Assembly: GCF_001042985.1 (NCBI RefSeq)
Contig: NZ_JYKY01000009.1
Location: 96,923 to 160,922 of the forward strand
DNA from: Pseudomonas lundensis
GTDB lineage: Bacteria > Pseudomonadota > Gammaproteobacteria > Pseudomonadales > Pseudomonadaceae
Length of the DNA: 64,000 nucleotides
Direction: 5' to 3'
Shown here: one piece after another, positions 21,490-30,593 of the stretch
Layout: each line of letters starts with the position of its first letter
Position numbering within the stretch: position 1 is the stretch's first letter
Notes under the pieces: generated by a model
The model's database searches: none
Seen by the model: the letters and a program-made list of their open reading frames with translations, nothing else
What the model was told of the DNA's origin: nothing
Position numbers and translations under genes: made by a program

Positions 21490-22941
21490 TTAATCCTCGC
21501 TGCCCTGCTCGCCTTCGACAAACAGGCGACGGCTGATCCCTTCGGCATACCGGCGCCACTCATCCAACAACGTCAATTGCGCAGGCGTTGCGCTGCGTGA
21601 CAGGGCTGCCAGGCTCTCCAGAAATGCATCGAGGGTCAACGGCGCGCCCATCTGCGGATCGGACAATCGCTGCTGGCAGAACACCCGCCAGCGTGCCTGC
21701 TCTTGCTCGCTCAACGTATCGGGAAAGTTACGCGCCCGGTACCGAAACAATAATTCAGGTAATCGCTCGTCATCAAAAGGCCACGTATCTTTGGCCAGAG
21801 CCTGCGGATCACTGAGTCTTACTTGTTCGCACAAGCGCCGGTCACGGTCACCGATAAAACCATCATATAACTGCTGCTCGGGATCGCTGCTCGGCACAAA
21901 GTCTTCACCGGCATAAATCGCCGTTAATTTATCCCGCCAAAGTTCCTGCGCTTCGATAAGTGTTTGCGCCCGTGCCTGGTATTGGCCAACGTCCAATTGC
22001 AAACGCGCCTGATCCTGTGCACGCACTACATTCATCGGCGCCACCACCGGACAACGATTAACGTGTATTAGCTTGAGCGGCACCGGTAATTGCCCTTCGG
22101 GCAAATCTTCTCGACGTGTATAGAGCAGTGCACGCAGTGACTCTGCGTCCAATTCCAATAATGGCCGTGGGTCAAAGTGCAAATCACAGACAATCAGCGC
22201 ATTGCGGTTTTTCGGATGCCACGCCAAGGGCAGCACCACCCCCAAATAATGACGCGCCGCCGAAAACCGTCCTGAGATATGCACCATCGGCTGTAACAGT
22301 CGAACCTGATCCAGCACCCGCTGTTTCGTTCGCAACTGGAAGAGCCACTCATATAACTTGGGTTGTTTGTCGCGAATCAATCGGGCCAGGGCAATGGTGG
22401 CGCGCACATCCGACAACGCGTCATGGGCCTGACCGTGATCAATCCCGTTAGCCGCGGTCAAGCGCTCCAGCTTCAGGGTGACGCGCCCCTCCTCTTCAGG
22501 CCACACAATCCCTTCAGGGCGCAAGGCATAGGCGGTGCGCACCACATCGATCAAATCCCAGCGGCTGTTGCCACCCTGCCATTCACGGGCGTAGGGATCG
22601 AAGAAGTTGCGGTACAGACTGTAGCGCGTCACTTCGTCATCAAATCGCAAGGTGTTGTAGCCTGCGCCGCAGGTGCCGGGCAATGACAGGTGCGCGTGAG
22701 TGCGCGTCATGAACTCGCCTTCGACCAGCCCCCGGTCTTCCAGGCGACTGGGCGTGATACCGGTGATCAGGCAGGCCATAGGGTGCGGAAGGATGTCGTC
22801 GCTGGGCTGACAGTAGAGATTGAGCGGCTCGTCAATCTCGTTCAATTCAAGGTCAGTGCGAATGCCGGCCACTTGTACTGGCCGGTCACAACGAGGGTTG
22901 ATGCCGGTGGTTTCGTAGTCGTACCAGAAGATAGTGGTCAC
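21490..22941 (-). CDS. sbcB: Exodeoxyribonuclease I
   Basis: 483 residues. The DEDDh exonuclease motif FWYDYETTG (Asp8, Glu10) opens the protein, HDALSDVRATI carries the later His and Asp, and a SH3-like and helical C-terminal part follows. It digests single-stranded DNA 3' to 5' in recombination and mismatch repair. The start codon is GTG at 22941, with CAGGAA 7-8 bases upstream. Confidence 0.95.
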   Translation of the reverse strand: MTTIFWYDYETTGINPRCDRPVQVAGIRTDLELNEIDEPLNLYCQPSDDILPHPMACLITGITPSRLEDRGLVEGEFMTRTHAHLSLPGTCGAGYNTLRFDDEVTRYSLYRNFFDPYAREWQGGNSRWDLIDVVRTAYALRPEGIVWPEEEGRVTLKLERLTAANGIDHGQAHDALSDVRATIALARLIRDKQPKLYEWLFQLRTKQRVLDQVRLLQPMVHISGRFSAARHYLGVVLPLAWHPKNRNALIVCDLHFDPRPLLELDAESLRALLYTRREDLPEGQLPVPLKLIHVNRCPVVAPMNVVRAQDQARLQLDVGQYQARAQTLIEAQELWRDKLTAIYAGEDFVPSSDPEQQLYDGFIGDRDRRLCEQVRLSDPQALAKDTWPFDDERLPELLFRYRARNFPDTLSEQEQARWRVFCQQRLSDPQMGAPLTLDAFLESLAALSRSATPAQLTLLDEWRRYAEGISRRLFVEGEQGSED

Positions 22942-23012
22942 GGGGTGTTCCTGAACAGTAGACCCCGCAAGTCTAGGCGTTCAGCCCTGAGCAAGACCAG
23001 CCCTGTGCGGCC

Positions 23013-23372
23013 TCAGGCCGACGCTGGCAAGGGATAAAAGCTGAAATACTGGCGCAAGGCCGTGATCAGGGCGGTGTATTCGGGAGGCGGCTGATAGAGG
23101 GTGAAACCGGCGTCGTAGTAGCGCGGGGTGACATCTTCATGGCACCACAGGCAGCGCGCTGTCAGGTCGACCACTTGCACACGACCGTCACTGTCCGGCA
23201 GCTTGAGTCGCAATTCGAAATTGGCATCGACCAACAACGGGAGCTGGCTGATGAGCATCAGCCCGTCCTCGCAGACGTTGCCCAGATACCCCATGGGTTT
23301 GTCCGTGAAGCGATTGAACACCTTCAAGAAATACGGCAGTTGATGACGCTCGATACGGCGATCAGTAAACAT
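23013..23372 (-). CDS. PilZ domain protein
   Basis: 119 residues, a single PilZ domain. RRIER near residue 4 fits the RxxxR part of the cyclic di-GMP site; the second motif is less canonical (NVCEDGLML in place of D/NxSxxG), so binding strength is uncertain. Likely a c-di-GMP adaptor. Start chosen at ATG 23372 (MFTDRR); a GTG at 23384 is also in frame. A run of ten C residues (23422-23431) lies about 50 bases upstream of the start. Confidence 0.8.
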   Translation of the reverse strand: MFTDRRIERHQLPYFLKVFNRFTDKPMGYLGNVCEDGLMLISQLPLLVDANFELRLKLPDSDGRVQVVDLTARCLWCHEDVTPRYYDAGFTLYQPPPEYTALITALRQYFSFYPLPASA

Positions 23373-23582
23373 GCTGAATATCACTTTGAAAGGCCATTAA
23401 GCATGGCCGCGCTAGTACCAGCCCCCCCCCCAACGCTACACGACGCCCGGGAGTTGAAATGACCACTCAAGTGGTTCGCAAAGGCTTTTGTCACTCACGG
23501 TCAGACTGTGCAGACACACAAACGTCACTTCGCATATCGCACAGCAATATTAGTAAATGCAGGGCAAATGGCCAGCTCGCGG

Positions 23583-23957
23583 TTAAATTTTTGCCGGGAT
23601 GGCCTGCGAATTGGCGTTGCCGGGTATGAACTTGAGGATGCGCAACGTTTCAATACGCGCTTTGGCCCGATACGCCCACTCACTCTGCGGGAACTCCTTG
23701 ATGATCCATTCGTAGGTCTGGGCAGCATCCAGGTAAAACTTCGTACGCTCCAGGCACAAACCGCGCAGCATGGCCGTTTGCGGCCAGATATAAGGACGGC
23801 CACGGCTGTCGCGATCGACTTCCGACAGCTCCAGCATGACCGCCTCGCAATTGCCTCGGTCGTAGGCGCGATAAGCATTGTTCAAGTGGTGGTTCATCGA
23901 CCAGCGGGTGCAACCGACCACACTGGTGGCCAACAGTACAACGAGCAAAATTCGCAT
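23583..23957 (-). CDS. Lipoprotein with a TPR-like helical part
   Basis: 124 residues. Signal peptide MRILLVVLLATSVVGC with the lipobox Cys at 16, then helical repeats with TPR-like spacing (AYRAYDRGNCEAVMLELSEV; YLDAAQTYEWIIKEFPQSEWAYRAKARIE). Probably anchored to the outer membrane and involved in protein contacts; no specific function known. GGAGATACC precedes the ATG. Confidence 0.8.
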   Translation of the reverse strand: MRILLVVLLATSVVGCTRWSMNHHLNNAYRAYDRGNCEAVMLELSEVDRDSRGRPYIWPQTAMLRGLCLERTKFYLDAAQTYEWIIKEFPQSEWAYRAKARIETLRILKFIPGNANSQAIPAKI

Positions 23958-24117
23958 GGGTATCTCCTGTTCTCAGCAGGGTATCGACCCGGCGAGCGAA
24001 TTCTTCAACCAATGACCGTATGCACCACAACTTAAGTCGAAAGTAGTGCAGAGGAACAATGACTACAACTTGAGACCATAGTAGCCTTTGGCAGCGCTTG
24101 AACTCAGGAGTCTTTGC

Positions 24118-25569
24118 ATGTCCGTTCGTCGAACCAAAATCGTTGCCACCCTTGGCCCTGCCAGTAATTCACCGCAAATGCTGGAGCAGCTGATCCTGGC
24201 TGGCCTGGACGTTGCCCGTCTGAACTTTTCCCACGGCACGCCCGATGAGCACAAGGCCCGCGCCAAGCTGGTGCGCGACATCGCCGCCAAGCACGGCCGC
24301 TTCGTCGCTCTGCTGGGTGACCTGCAAGGCCCGAAAATTCGCATCGCCAAATTCGCCAACAAACGCATCGAGCTGAAAATCGGTGATCGTTTCACCTTCT
24401 CCACCAGCCACCCGCTGACAGAAGGCACTCAGGAAATCGTCGGCATCGACTACCCGGATCTGGTCAAGGATTGCGGCGTGGGCGACGAACTGCTGCTCGA
24501 CGATGGCCGCGTGGTCATGCGTGTCGACACCGCCACCGATGACGCCCTGCACTGCACCGTGCTGATCGGCGGCCCGCTGTCGGACCACAAAGGCATCAAC
24601 CGTCGCGGTGGCGGCCTGACAGCCCCGGCACTGACTGAAAAAGACAAAGCAGACATCAAACTCGCGGCCGAGATGCAGGTCGACTACCTGGCCGTTTCGT
24701 TCCCGCGTGATGCGGCGGACATGGAATACGCCCGTCAACTGCGCGACGAAGCCGGCGGCACCGCCTGGCTGGTGGCCAAGATCGAACGTGCCGAAGCCGT
24801 GGCCGACGACGAAACCCTCGACGGCCTGATCAAGGCCAGCGACGCGGTGATGGTTGCCCGTGGCGACCTGGGCGTCGAGATCGGTGACGCCGAGCTGGTA
24901 GGCATCCAGAAAAAAATCATCCTGCACGCACGCCGTCACAACAAGGTCGTGATCGTTGCGACCCAGATGATGGAGTCGATGATCCAGAACCCGATGCCAA
25001 CCCGCGCTGAAGTGTCCGACGTGGCCAACGCCGTGCTCGACTACACCGACGCCGTGATGCTCTCGGCTGAAAGTGCTGCCGGTGCTTACCCGCTGGAAGC
25101 CGTACAAGCCATGGCGCGTATTTGTGTCGGCGCTGAAAAGCACCCGACCAGCAAAACCTCCAGCCACCGCATTGGTAAAACCTTCGAAAGCTGTGACCAG
25201 AGCATCGCGCTGGCGGCCATGTACACCGCCAACCACTTCCCGGGCGTCAAGGCCATCATCGCCCTGACCGAGAGTGGTTACACGCCGCTGATCATGTCGC
25301 GCATTCGCTCCTCGGTGCCGATCTACGCGTTTTCCCCGCACCGCGAAACCCAGGCCCGTGCCGCCATGTTCCGTGGCGTCTACACCGTGCCGTTCGACCC
25401 GGCCTCGTTGCCGCCAGAACAGGTCAGCCAGGCTGCCATTGACGAGCTGCTCAAGCGCGGCGTTGTCGAAAAAGGCGACTGGGTCATCCTGACCAAGGGC
25501 GACAGCTACCACACCATCGGTGGCACCAACGACATGAAGATCCTGCATGTCGGCGACAAAATGGTGTAA
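24118..25569 (+). CDS. pykA: Pyruvate kinase (PykA type)
   Basis: 483 residues with the family start RRTKIVATLGPAS, the phosphoenolpyruvate/metal region DLQGPKIRI and AKIERAEAV, and MVARGDLGVEI. It converts PEP and ADP to pyruvate and ATP. The position in front of the enoyl-CoA hydratase and ferredoxin reductase genes matches the P. aeruginosa pykA neighbourhood. The frame opens at 24088, but the ATG at 24118 has CAGGAG seven bases upstream. Confidence 0.95.
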   Translation: MSVRRTKIVATLGPASNSPQMLEQLILAGLDVARLNFSHGTPDEHKARAKLVRDIAAKHGRFVALLGDLQGPKIRIAKFANKRIELKIGDRFTFSTSHPLTEGTQEIVGIDYPDLVKDCGVGDELLLDDGRVVMRVDTATDDALHCTVLIGGPLSDHKGINRRGGGLTAPALTEKDKADIKLAAEMQVDYLAVSFPRDAADMEYARQLRDEAGGTAWLVAKIERAEAVADDETLDGLIKASDAVMVARGDLGVEIGDAELVGIQKKIILHARRHNKVVIVATQMMESMIQNPMPTRAEVSDVANAVLDYTDAVMLSAESAAGAYPLEAVQAMARICVGAEKHPTSKTSSHRIGKTFESCDQSIALAAMYTANHFPGVKAIIALTESGYTPLIMSRIRSSVPIYAFSPHRETQARAAMFRGVYTVPFDPASLPPEQVSQAAIDELLKRGVVEKGDWVILTKGDSYHTIGGTNDMKILHVGDKMV

Positions 25570-25590
25570 GCCTTAACCGGCCCACACCCC

Positions 25591-25624
25591 AAGCCCCGCC
25601 CGAGCAATCCGGCGGGGCTTTTTG
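25591..25624 (+). terminator. Intrinsic terminator of pykA
   Basis: AAGCCCCGCC/GGCGGGGCTT stem followed by TTTTT, about 20 bases past the pykA stop. Confidence 0.88.
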
Positions 25625-25626
25625 CA

Positions 25627-26382
25627 TCAGGGGGCGGCTTTATGGATAAAACCGGATAACGCCGCCACTGCCTCAGGCGATTTCAAGCGCTGAATAAACA
25701 GCCAGCTTTCTTCTTCAATCACCCGTTGCAACTGCTCACGCCCCGGCGCCCTCATCAACCGCTTGCTGTCCTGCACCGCGGCCGGGGCCAGCGCAGCCAG
25801 TCGATGCGCAGCCGCATGGGCTTGGCGCAGCACCGCCTCACCGTCCTCCAGCGCGGCATTGGCCAGCCCCCAGTTCGCCGCCTGCTCCCCGCTAAACCCC
25901 TCACCCAGCAGCAACAACCCGGCCGCCCTTGCCTGCCCCAGCCGTTGCGGCAACAGCAGGCTCGACCCGAATTCCGGGCTCAGGCCCAAGTTGACAAACG
26001 GCATGCGCAGCCGTGCATCGCCCGCCACATACACCAGGTCGCAATGCAGCAAGAGCGTGGTGCCAATGCCCACCGCAGCGCCAGCCACCGCAGCCACTAC
26101 CGGTTTACGGCAGGCCAGCAAGCTGCGCATAAAGCAAAACACCGGGCTGTCCATGTCCGTCGGCGGGACTTCAAGAAAGTCCACGATGTCATTGCCGCTG
26201 GTGAAACAGTGCGCACTGCCGCACAACACGATGGCATGCACCGACGCGTCAGCATCGGCCTGCTGCAGCGCAGTGGCCAGGCGGCTGTACATGTCGCGGG
26301 TCAGGGCGTTTTTCTTTTCGGGGCGATTCAGGCGCAGGGTCAACACCGCGCCGTCACGTTCACTAACGATGGTTTGAGTCAT
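25627..26382 (-). CDS. Enoyl-CoA hydratase/isomerase family protein
   Basis: 251 residues of crotonase fold: LRLNRPEKKNALT near the start, FTSGNDIVDF and AVAGAAVGIGTTLLLHCD for the oxyanion-hole loops, and PFVNLGLSPEFGSS. One expected catalytic Glu is in place (SPEFG). The acyl-CoA substrate is unknown. Start chosen at ATG 26382 (MTQTIVSERDG). Thirty bases downstream of the ferredoxin reductase gene on the same strand; probably one operon. Confidence 0.88.
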   Translation of the reverse strand: MTQTIVSERDGAVLTLRLNRPEKKNALTRDMYSRLATALQQADADASVHAIVLCGSAHCFTSGNDIVDFLEVPPTDMDSPVFCFMRSLLACRKPVVAAVAGAAVGIGTTLLLHCDLVYVAGDARLRMPFVNLGLSPEFGSSLLLPQRLGQARAAGLLLLGEGFSGEQAANWGLANAALEDGEAVLRQAHAAAHRLAALAPAAVQDSKRLMRAPGREQLQRVIEEESWLFIQRLKSPEAVAALSGFIHKAAP

Positions 26383-26412
26383 GGGCACGCTCAAAAAGGG
26401 GAAAGACAGCAC

Positions 26413-27351
26413 TCAACCCCGACTTAAAAAGGCATCCGCCAGCAGTTGGTTGCGCGACAACCCGGCCAGGAACAAACGCTTGGCGAACGCCTCCACCGTG
26501 TCAGGATGCCCACACACTAGGGCACGTGTCTGGCGCGAAACAAGGCGCATCCGGACTAGAAAATCCGCCAATTCATCCTGCCGTACGTATTCGACCTGCA
26601 ACTGAGGGTGGGCCTGGGCCAACGCTTGCAGTTCGGCCTTGAGGTAATGCGAGGCCTCATCACGGGCCACATGCACCACACGAATCGGGCCGTGGTGCGC
26701 TTGGCGCAAGGCTTCACGCAATACGCCATACAACGGGCCCAGCCCACTACCCGCCGCCAGCAACCACAACGCCAGCTCCTGCCAGTCCGGGTCGTAATGC
26801 AGCGCCCCACCGCGCAACTCGCCCAACCGCACCGCATCCCCCACCGTGAGCTGACGCGCTGCGCGGACAAAGGCACCGGGCCGGGCGCACTCGAGATGAA
26901 ACTCCAGAAACGGGTCTTCTCCCGGCAAACTGGCCAACGAATACGGCCGTGCCACCCCGTCGGCCGTCCACAACACCAGATGCTGCCCGGCGCGATAGCG
27001 CAGCGGGCGCTCCGGCACGAGCCGAAGCCGCAACAACGTCGGGCTTAACCAGTCCAGCGCTGCCACCCGGGCAGGCAGGCCGTCTCGCACCGGATCAAAC
27101 GCCTCAACCTGCAAATCCCCGACCACCTGGCACTGACAAGCCAGGCGCCAGCCTTGCTCGCGCTGGGCACGGGTCAAGGCTTCGGGCTTCAAGTCCAGCG
27201 GCTCGCCCTGCACGCAACGCACCAGACACGCATGGCAACTGCCCGCACGGCAACTGTAGGGCACACCTACCCCGGCCTGATTCAGGCTGTCGAGCAAATT
27301 ACTGCCGACGGTAACCGGCCAGCACTGATTGGCGACGTGTAACTCGGGCAC
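26413..27351 (-). CDS. [2Fe-2S] ferredoxin / FAD-dependent oxidoreductase
   Basis: 312 residues from a GTG at 27351, which has CAGGAG seven bases upstream; the frame is open to 27447 but the upstream part has no family match. Plant-type ferredoxin domain with Cys34, Cys39, Cys42 and Cys72 (C-x4-C-x2-C-x29-C), then an FAD domain (RPYSLASLP) and NAD domain (LLAAGSGLGPLYGVLR). Such proteins pass electrons from NAD(P)H to an oxygenase or other acceptor. The partner is not obvious here. Confidence 0.9.
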   Translation of the reverse strand: MPELHVANQCWPVTVGSNLLDSLNQAGVGVPYSCRAGSCHACLVRCVQGEPLDLKPEALTRAQREQGWRLACQCQVVGDLQVEAFDPVRDGLPARVAALDWLSPTLLRLRLVPERPLRYRAGQHLVLWTADGVARPYSLASLPGEDPFLEFHLECARPGAFVRAARQLTVGDAVRLGELRGGALHYDPDWQELALWLLAAGSGLGPLYGVLREALRQAHHGPIRVVHVARDEASHYLKAELQALAQAHPQLQVEYVRQDELADFLVRMRLVSRQTRALVCGHPDTVEAFAKRLFLAGLSRNQLLADAFLSRG

Positions 27352-27662
27352 TTCGGGGCTCCTGTGGGCAATTAGTCTTATAGACGCTAGCGGGTTGTGA
27401 GGGACCGACTGCCCCGCACGCCCGCAAACCCGTGCAATCAATAGCATGCGCAGGCTCCGGGCCCTTATCGCAGCCTTAGGCGGCGACTACAAGTTTTGCC
27501 TGCTCAGGTGTATCAATGAGAGGGCCGGGTTATACTGCCGCGCCTTTTTTGTGCCGGTCATGCGTGCCCGGTGCATCCCTGCAAAGATGTTTACGACAGA
27601 CCGAACGACCCAGGTCGCAAACACCTTATTGAATGTTCCCGTCTTATAGAGGAGCGCGACCC
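27352..27662. other. Divergent intergenic region between ferredoxin reductase and fumarase
   Basis: About 310 bases containing the promoters of both genes. TATACT at about 27531 is a candidate -10 for the fumarase gene. In P. aeruginosa a diguanylate cyclase gene (sadC) occupies this spot; no trace is seen here. Confidence 0.45.
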
Positions 27663-29186
27663 ATGACCGTGATCAAGCAAGACGACCTGATTCAGAGCGT
27701 TGCTGACGCCCTGCAATTCATTTCCTACTACCACCCCGTGGACTTCATCCAGGCCATGCACGAGGCCTACCTGCGCGAAGAATCGCCGGCAGCCCGTGAC
27801 TCGATGGCACAAATCCTGATCAACTCGCGCATGTGTGCCACCGGCCACCGCCCGATCTGCCAGGACACCGGCATCGTCACCGTGTTTGTACGTGTGGGCA
27901 TGGACGTGCGCTGGGATGGCGCCACCATGGGCCTGGACGACATGATCAACGAAGGCGTGCGTCGCGCTTACAACCTGCCGGAAAACGTCCTGCGTGCTTC
28001 GATCCTGGCCGATCCGGCCGGTGCCCGCCGCAACACCAAGGACAACACCCCGGCGGTCATCCACTACTCCATCGTCCCGGGTAACACCGTGGAAGTGGAC
28101 GTAGCGGCCAAGGGCGGCGGTTCCGAGAACAAGTCGAAAATGGCCATGCTCAACCCGTCCGACTCGATCGTAGACTGGGTGCTCAAAACCGTTCCGACCA
28201 TGGGCGCTGGCTGGTGCCCACCGGGCATGCTGGGCATTGGGATCGGCGGCACGGCTGAAAAAGCAGCCGTCATGGCCAAAGAAGTGTTGATGGAATCCAT
28301 CGACATTCACGAGCTGATCAAGCGCGGCCCGTCCAACCGTATCGAAGAGATGCGTCTGGAGCTGTTCGAAAAGGTCAACCAACTCGGTATCGGCGCTCAG
28401 GGCCTGGGCGGCCTGACCACCGTGCTCGACGTAAAAATCATGGACTACCCGACCCACGCCGCCTCGCTGCCGGTGTGCATGATCCCGAACTGCGCCGCCA
28501 CCCGTCACGCCCACTTCGTACTGGACGGCTCCGGCCCGGCAGCACTCGAAGCGCCACCGCTGGACGCCTACCCGGAAATCGTCTGGGAAGCCGGCCCGTC
28601 GGCTCGCCGTGTCAACCTCGACACCCTGACCCCGGAAGACGTGCAAAGCTGGAAGCCGGGCGAAACTGTCCTGCTGAACGGCAAAATGCTCACCGGCCGT
28701 GACGCCGCGCACAAACGCATGGTTGAAATGCTGAACAAGGGCAAAACCTTGCCGGTCGACCTCAAGGGCCGCTTTATCTACTACGTGGGCCCGGTTGATC
28801 CGGTGCGTGACGAAGTGGTGGGCCCTGCCGGTCCGACAACTGCAACGCGGATGGACAAGTTCACGCGCCAGATCCTCGATCAGACCGGCCTGCTGGGCAT
28901 GATCGGCAAATCCGAACGTGGCCCGACCGCCATCGAAGCGATCAAGGAACACAAAGCGGTGTACCTGATGGCCGTCGGCGGCGCGGCTTACCTGGTGGCT
29001 CAAGCGATCAAGAAGTCGCGCGTGGTGGCGTTCGCCGAACTGGGCATGGAAGCGATCTACGAGTTCGACGTAAAAGACATGCCGGTGACCGTGGCTGTCG
29101 ACAGTTCAGGCGAGTCGGTTCACATCACCGGCCCAGCGATCTGGCAGAAGAAAATCAGCGAAAGCCTGGCGGTAGAAGTGCAGTAA
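27663..29186 (+). CDS. Class I fumarate hydratase (iron-sulfur)
   Basis: 507 residues, the length of FumA/FumB-type enzymes. N-terminal Fe-S cluster ligands in MCATGHRPICQDTG and in CMIPNCAATRHAHF; the C-terminal domain contains KMLTGRDAAHKRM and GPTTATRMDKFT. It interconverts fumarate and malate in the TCA cycle with a [4Fe-4S] cluster. GAGGAG lies about nine bases upstream of the ATG at 27663. Oxygen-sensitive by family knowledge. Confidence 0.95.
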   Translation: MTVIKQDDLIQSVADALQFISYYHPVDFIQAMHEAYLREESPAARDSMAQILINSRMCATGHRPICQDTGIVTVFVRVGMDVRWDGATMGLDDMINEGVRRAYNLPENVLRASILADPAGARRNTKDNTPAVIHYSIVPGNTVEVDVAAKGGGSENKSKMAMLNPSDSIVDWVLKTVPTMGAGWCPPGMLGIGIGGTAEKAAVMAKEVLMESIDIHELIKRGPSNRIEEMRLELFEKVNQLGIGAQGLGGLTTVLDVKIMDYPTHAASLPVCMIPNCAATRHAHFVLDGSGPAALEAPPLDAYPEIVWEAGPSARRVNLDTLTPEDVQSWKPGETVLLNGKMLTGRDAAHKRMVEMLNKGKTLPVDLKGRFIYYVGPVDPVRDEVVGPAGPTTATRMDKFTRQILDQTGLLGMIGKSERGPTAIEAIKEHKAVYLMAVGGAAYLVAQAIKKSRVVAFAELGMEAIYEFDVKDMPVTVAVDSSGESVHITGPAIWQKKISESLAVEVQ

Positions 29187-29204
29187 GCGCTTTTAAGTCA
29201 GACA

Positions 29205-29238
29205 CAAAAACGGCCGGGTTAAACCGGCCGTTTTTTTA
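29205..29238 (+). terminator. Intrinsic terminator of the fumarase gene
   Basis: AAAAACGGCCGG/CCGGCCGTTTTTTT hairpin, about 20 bases past the stop. Confidence 0.9.
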
Positions 29239-29255
29239 TGCGCGTGATGTACAAG

Positions 29256-29298
29256 CCCCTCACTCAACCCTCTGCTAAAGGGAGGGTTGGGGTGAAGG
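29256..29298. repeat. Degenerate palindromic intergenic repeat
   Basis: Imperfect palindrome built on AACCCTC/GAGGGTT (29266-29272, 29282-29288), with flanking TCAC/GTGA bases. It resembles the CCCTCTCCC-GGGAGAGGG family seen between genes in many pseudomonads; a second copy lies at 57284-57308. Confidence 0.5.
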
Positions 29299-29309
29299 CT
29301 GGCCGTGAC

Positions 29310-30458
29310 TCAAAACGCGTTACGGAAGATTTCTTCAATCTGCGCCTGATCGGCCTTGCGCGGATTGGTCAGACCACACGCATCTTTCAATGCGTTGGTC
29401 GCCAGAATCGGGATGTCATCCAACTTGGCGCCCAAGTCCCGCAGGCCCGCCGGGATGTCGACAGCTTTGGCCAAGGTCCGAATCGCCGCAATCGCCGCCT
29501 GAGCACCCTCTTCCGGGCTCAACCCGCGGATATCCGCGCCCAGCGCATGGGCCACGTCAGTCAGGCGTGACGCACACACGCTGGCGTTGAAGGTCTGCAC
29601 GTGGGGCAATAGCACGGCATTACACACGCCGTGGGGCAAGTCGTAAAAGCCGCCCAACTGGTGCGCCATCGCGTGCACAAACCCCAGCGACGCATTGTTG
29701 AACGCCATGCCGGCCAGAAATTGCGCATACGCCATGTTCTCGCGCGCGGTCAGGTCCTTGCCGTCATGAACCGCCTGACGCAGGTTTTGGCTGATCAGCT
29801 CCATCGCCTTGATCGCACAGGCATCGGTAATCGGGTTGGCCGCAATGGACACGTACGCTTCAATGGCGTGCGTCAGCGCGTCCATGCCGGTGGCCGCCGT
29901 CAGGCCTTTGGGCATGGCCACCATCAATTGCGGGTCGTTGACCGACAGCAGCGGCGTCACGTTGCGGTCGACGATGGCCATTTTCACGTGGCGCTCTTCA
30001 TCGGTGATGATGCAAAAACGCGTCATTTCACTGGCCGTGCCGGCGGTGGTATTGATGGCCACGAGGGGCAGTTGCGGCTTGGCCGAGCGGTCGACGCCTT
30101 CGTAATCGCGAATATGCCCGCCATTGGTGGCGCACAGCGCAATACCCTTGGCGCAATCGTGGGGCGAGCCACCGCCCAGCGACAGCACGAAATCACACTG
30201 ATGTTGCTTGAGCACAACCAGACCGGCTTCCACGTTGGCAATGCTCGGGTTGGGTTTGGCCCCGTCGAACACCACCGCATTGATGTCCTGCGCGGCCAGT
30301 TTTTCGGCAATCATGGCCGCCACGCCCGCCTTGGCCAGCCCGGCGTCGGTCACGATCAACGCGTTGCGAAACCCATAATTGCGAATTGCAGTCATGGCTT
30401 CATCCAGACAACCGTTGCCCATGATGTTCACGGCCGGGATAAAAAAGGTACTGGTCAT
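29310..30458 (-). CDS. Iron-containing (group III) alcohol dehydrogenase
   Basis: 382 residues. NAD-binding loop [13 protein letters not shown], substrate-side motif [13 protein letters not shown], and the metal-binding region: Asp in NPITDACAI and the His ligands in [16 protein letters not shown]. Similar to the YiaY/AdhB group that oxidises short-chain alcohols. The physiological substrate is not evident. The frame opens at 30518, but ATG 30458 has GAGGACTCGCC upstream. Confidence 0.93.
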   Translation of the reverse strand: MTSTFFIPAVNIMGNGCLDEAMTAIRNYGFRNALIVTDAGLAKAGVAAMIAEKLAAQDINAVVFDGAKPNPSIANVEAGLVVLKQHQCDFVLSLGGGSPHDCAKGIALCATNGGHIRDYEGVDRSAKPQLPLVAINTTAGTASEMTRFCIITDEERHVKMAIVDRNVTPLLSVNDPQLMVAMPKGLTAATGMDALTHAIEAYVSIAANPITDACAIKAMELISQNLRQAVHDGKDLTARENMAYAQFLAGMAFNNASLGFVHAMAHQLGGFYDLPHGVCNAVLLPHVQTFNASVCASRLTDVAHALGADIRGLSPEEGAQAAIAAIRTLAKAVDIPAGLRDLGAKLDDIPILATNALKDACGLTNPRKADQAQIEEIFRNAF

Positions 30459-30593
30459 GGCGAGTCCTCTTTGCGGGCGCACCCGCGACGCTGATGAAGT
30501 CAATGAGCATAGCTTCAACTCATCAGCGCATCCGGATGTTGATCTGGCTCAACACATGGTCGTGATAAAGTCCCGCACCGCCCACGCTTTGAG

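Noticed and set aside
24169..25548. Long reverse frame opposite pykA
   Set aside because: Shadow of pyruvate kinase; product has low-complexity His/Gly/Val character and no family likeness.
27591..29003. Long reverse frame opposite fumarase
   Set aside because: Antisense shadow, same reasoning.
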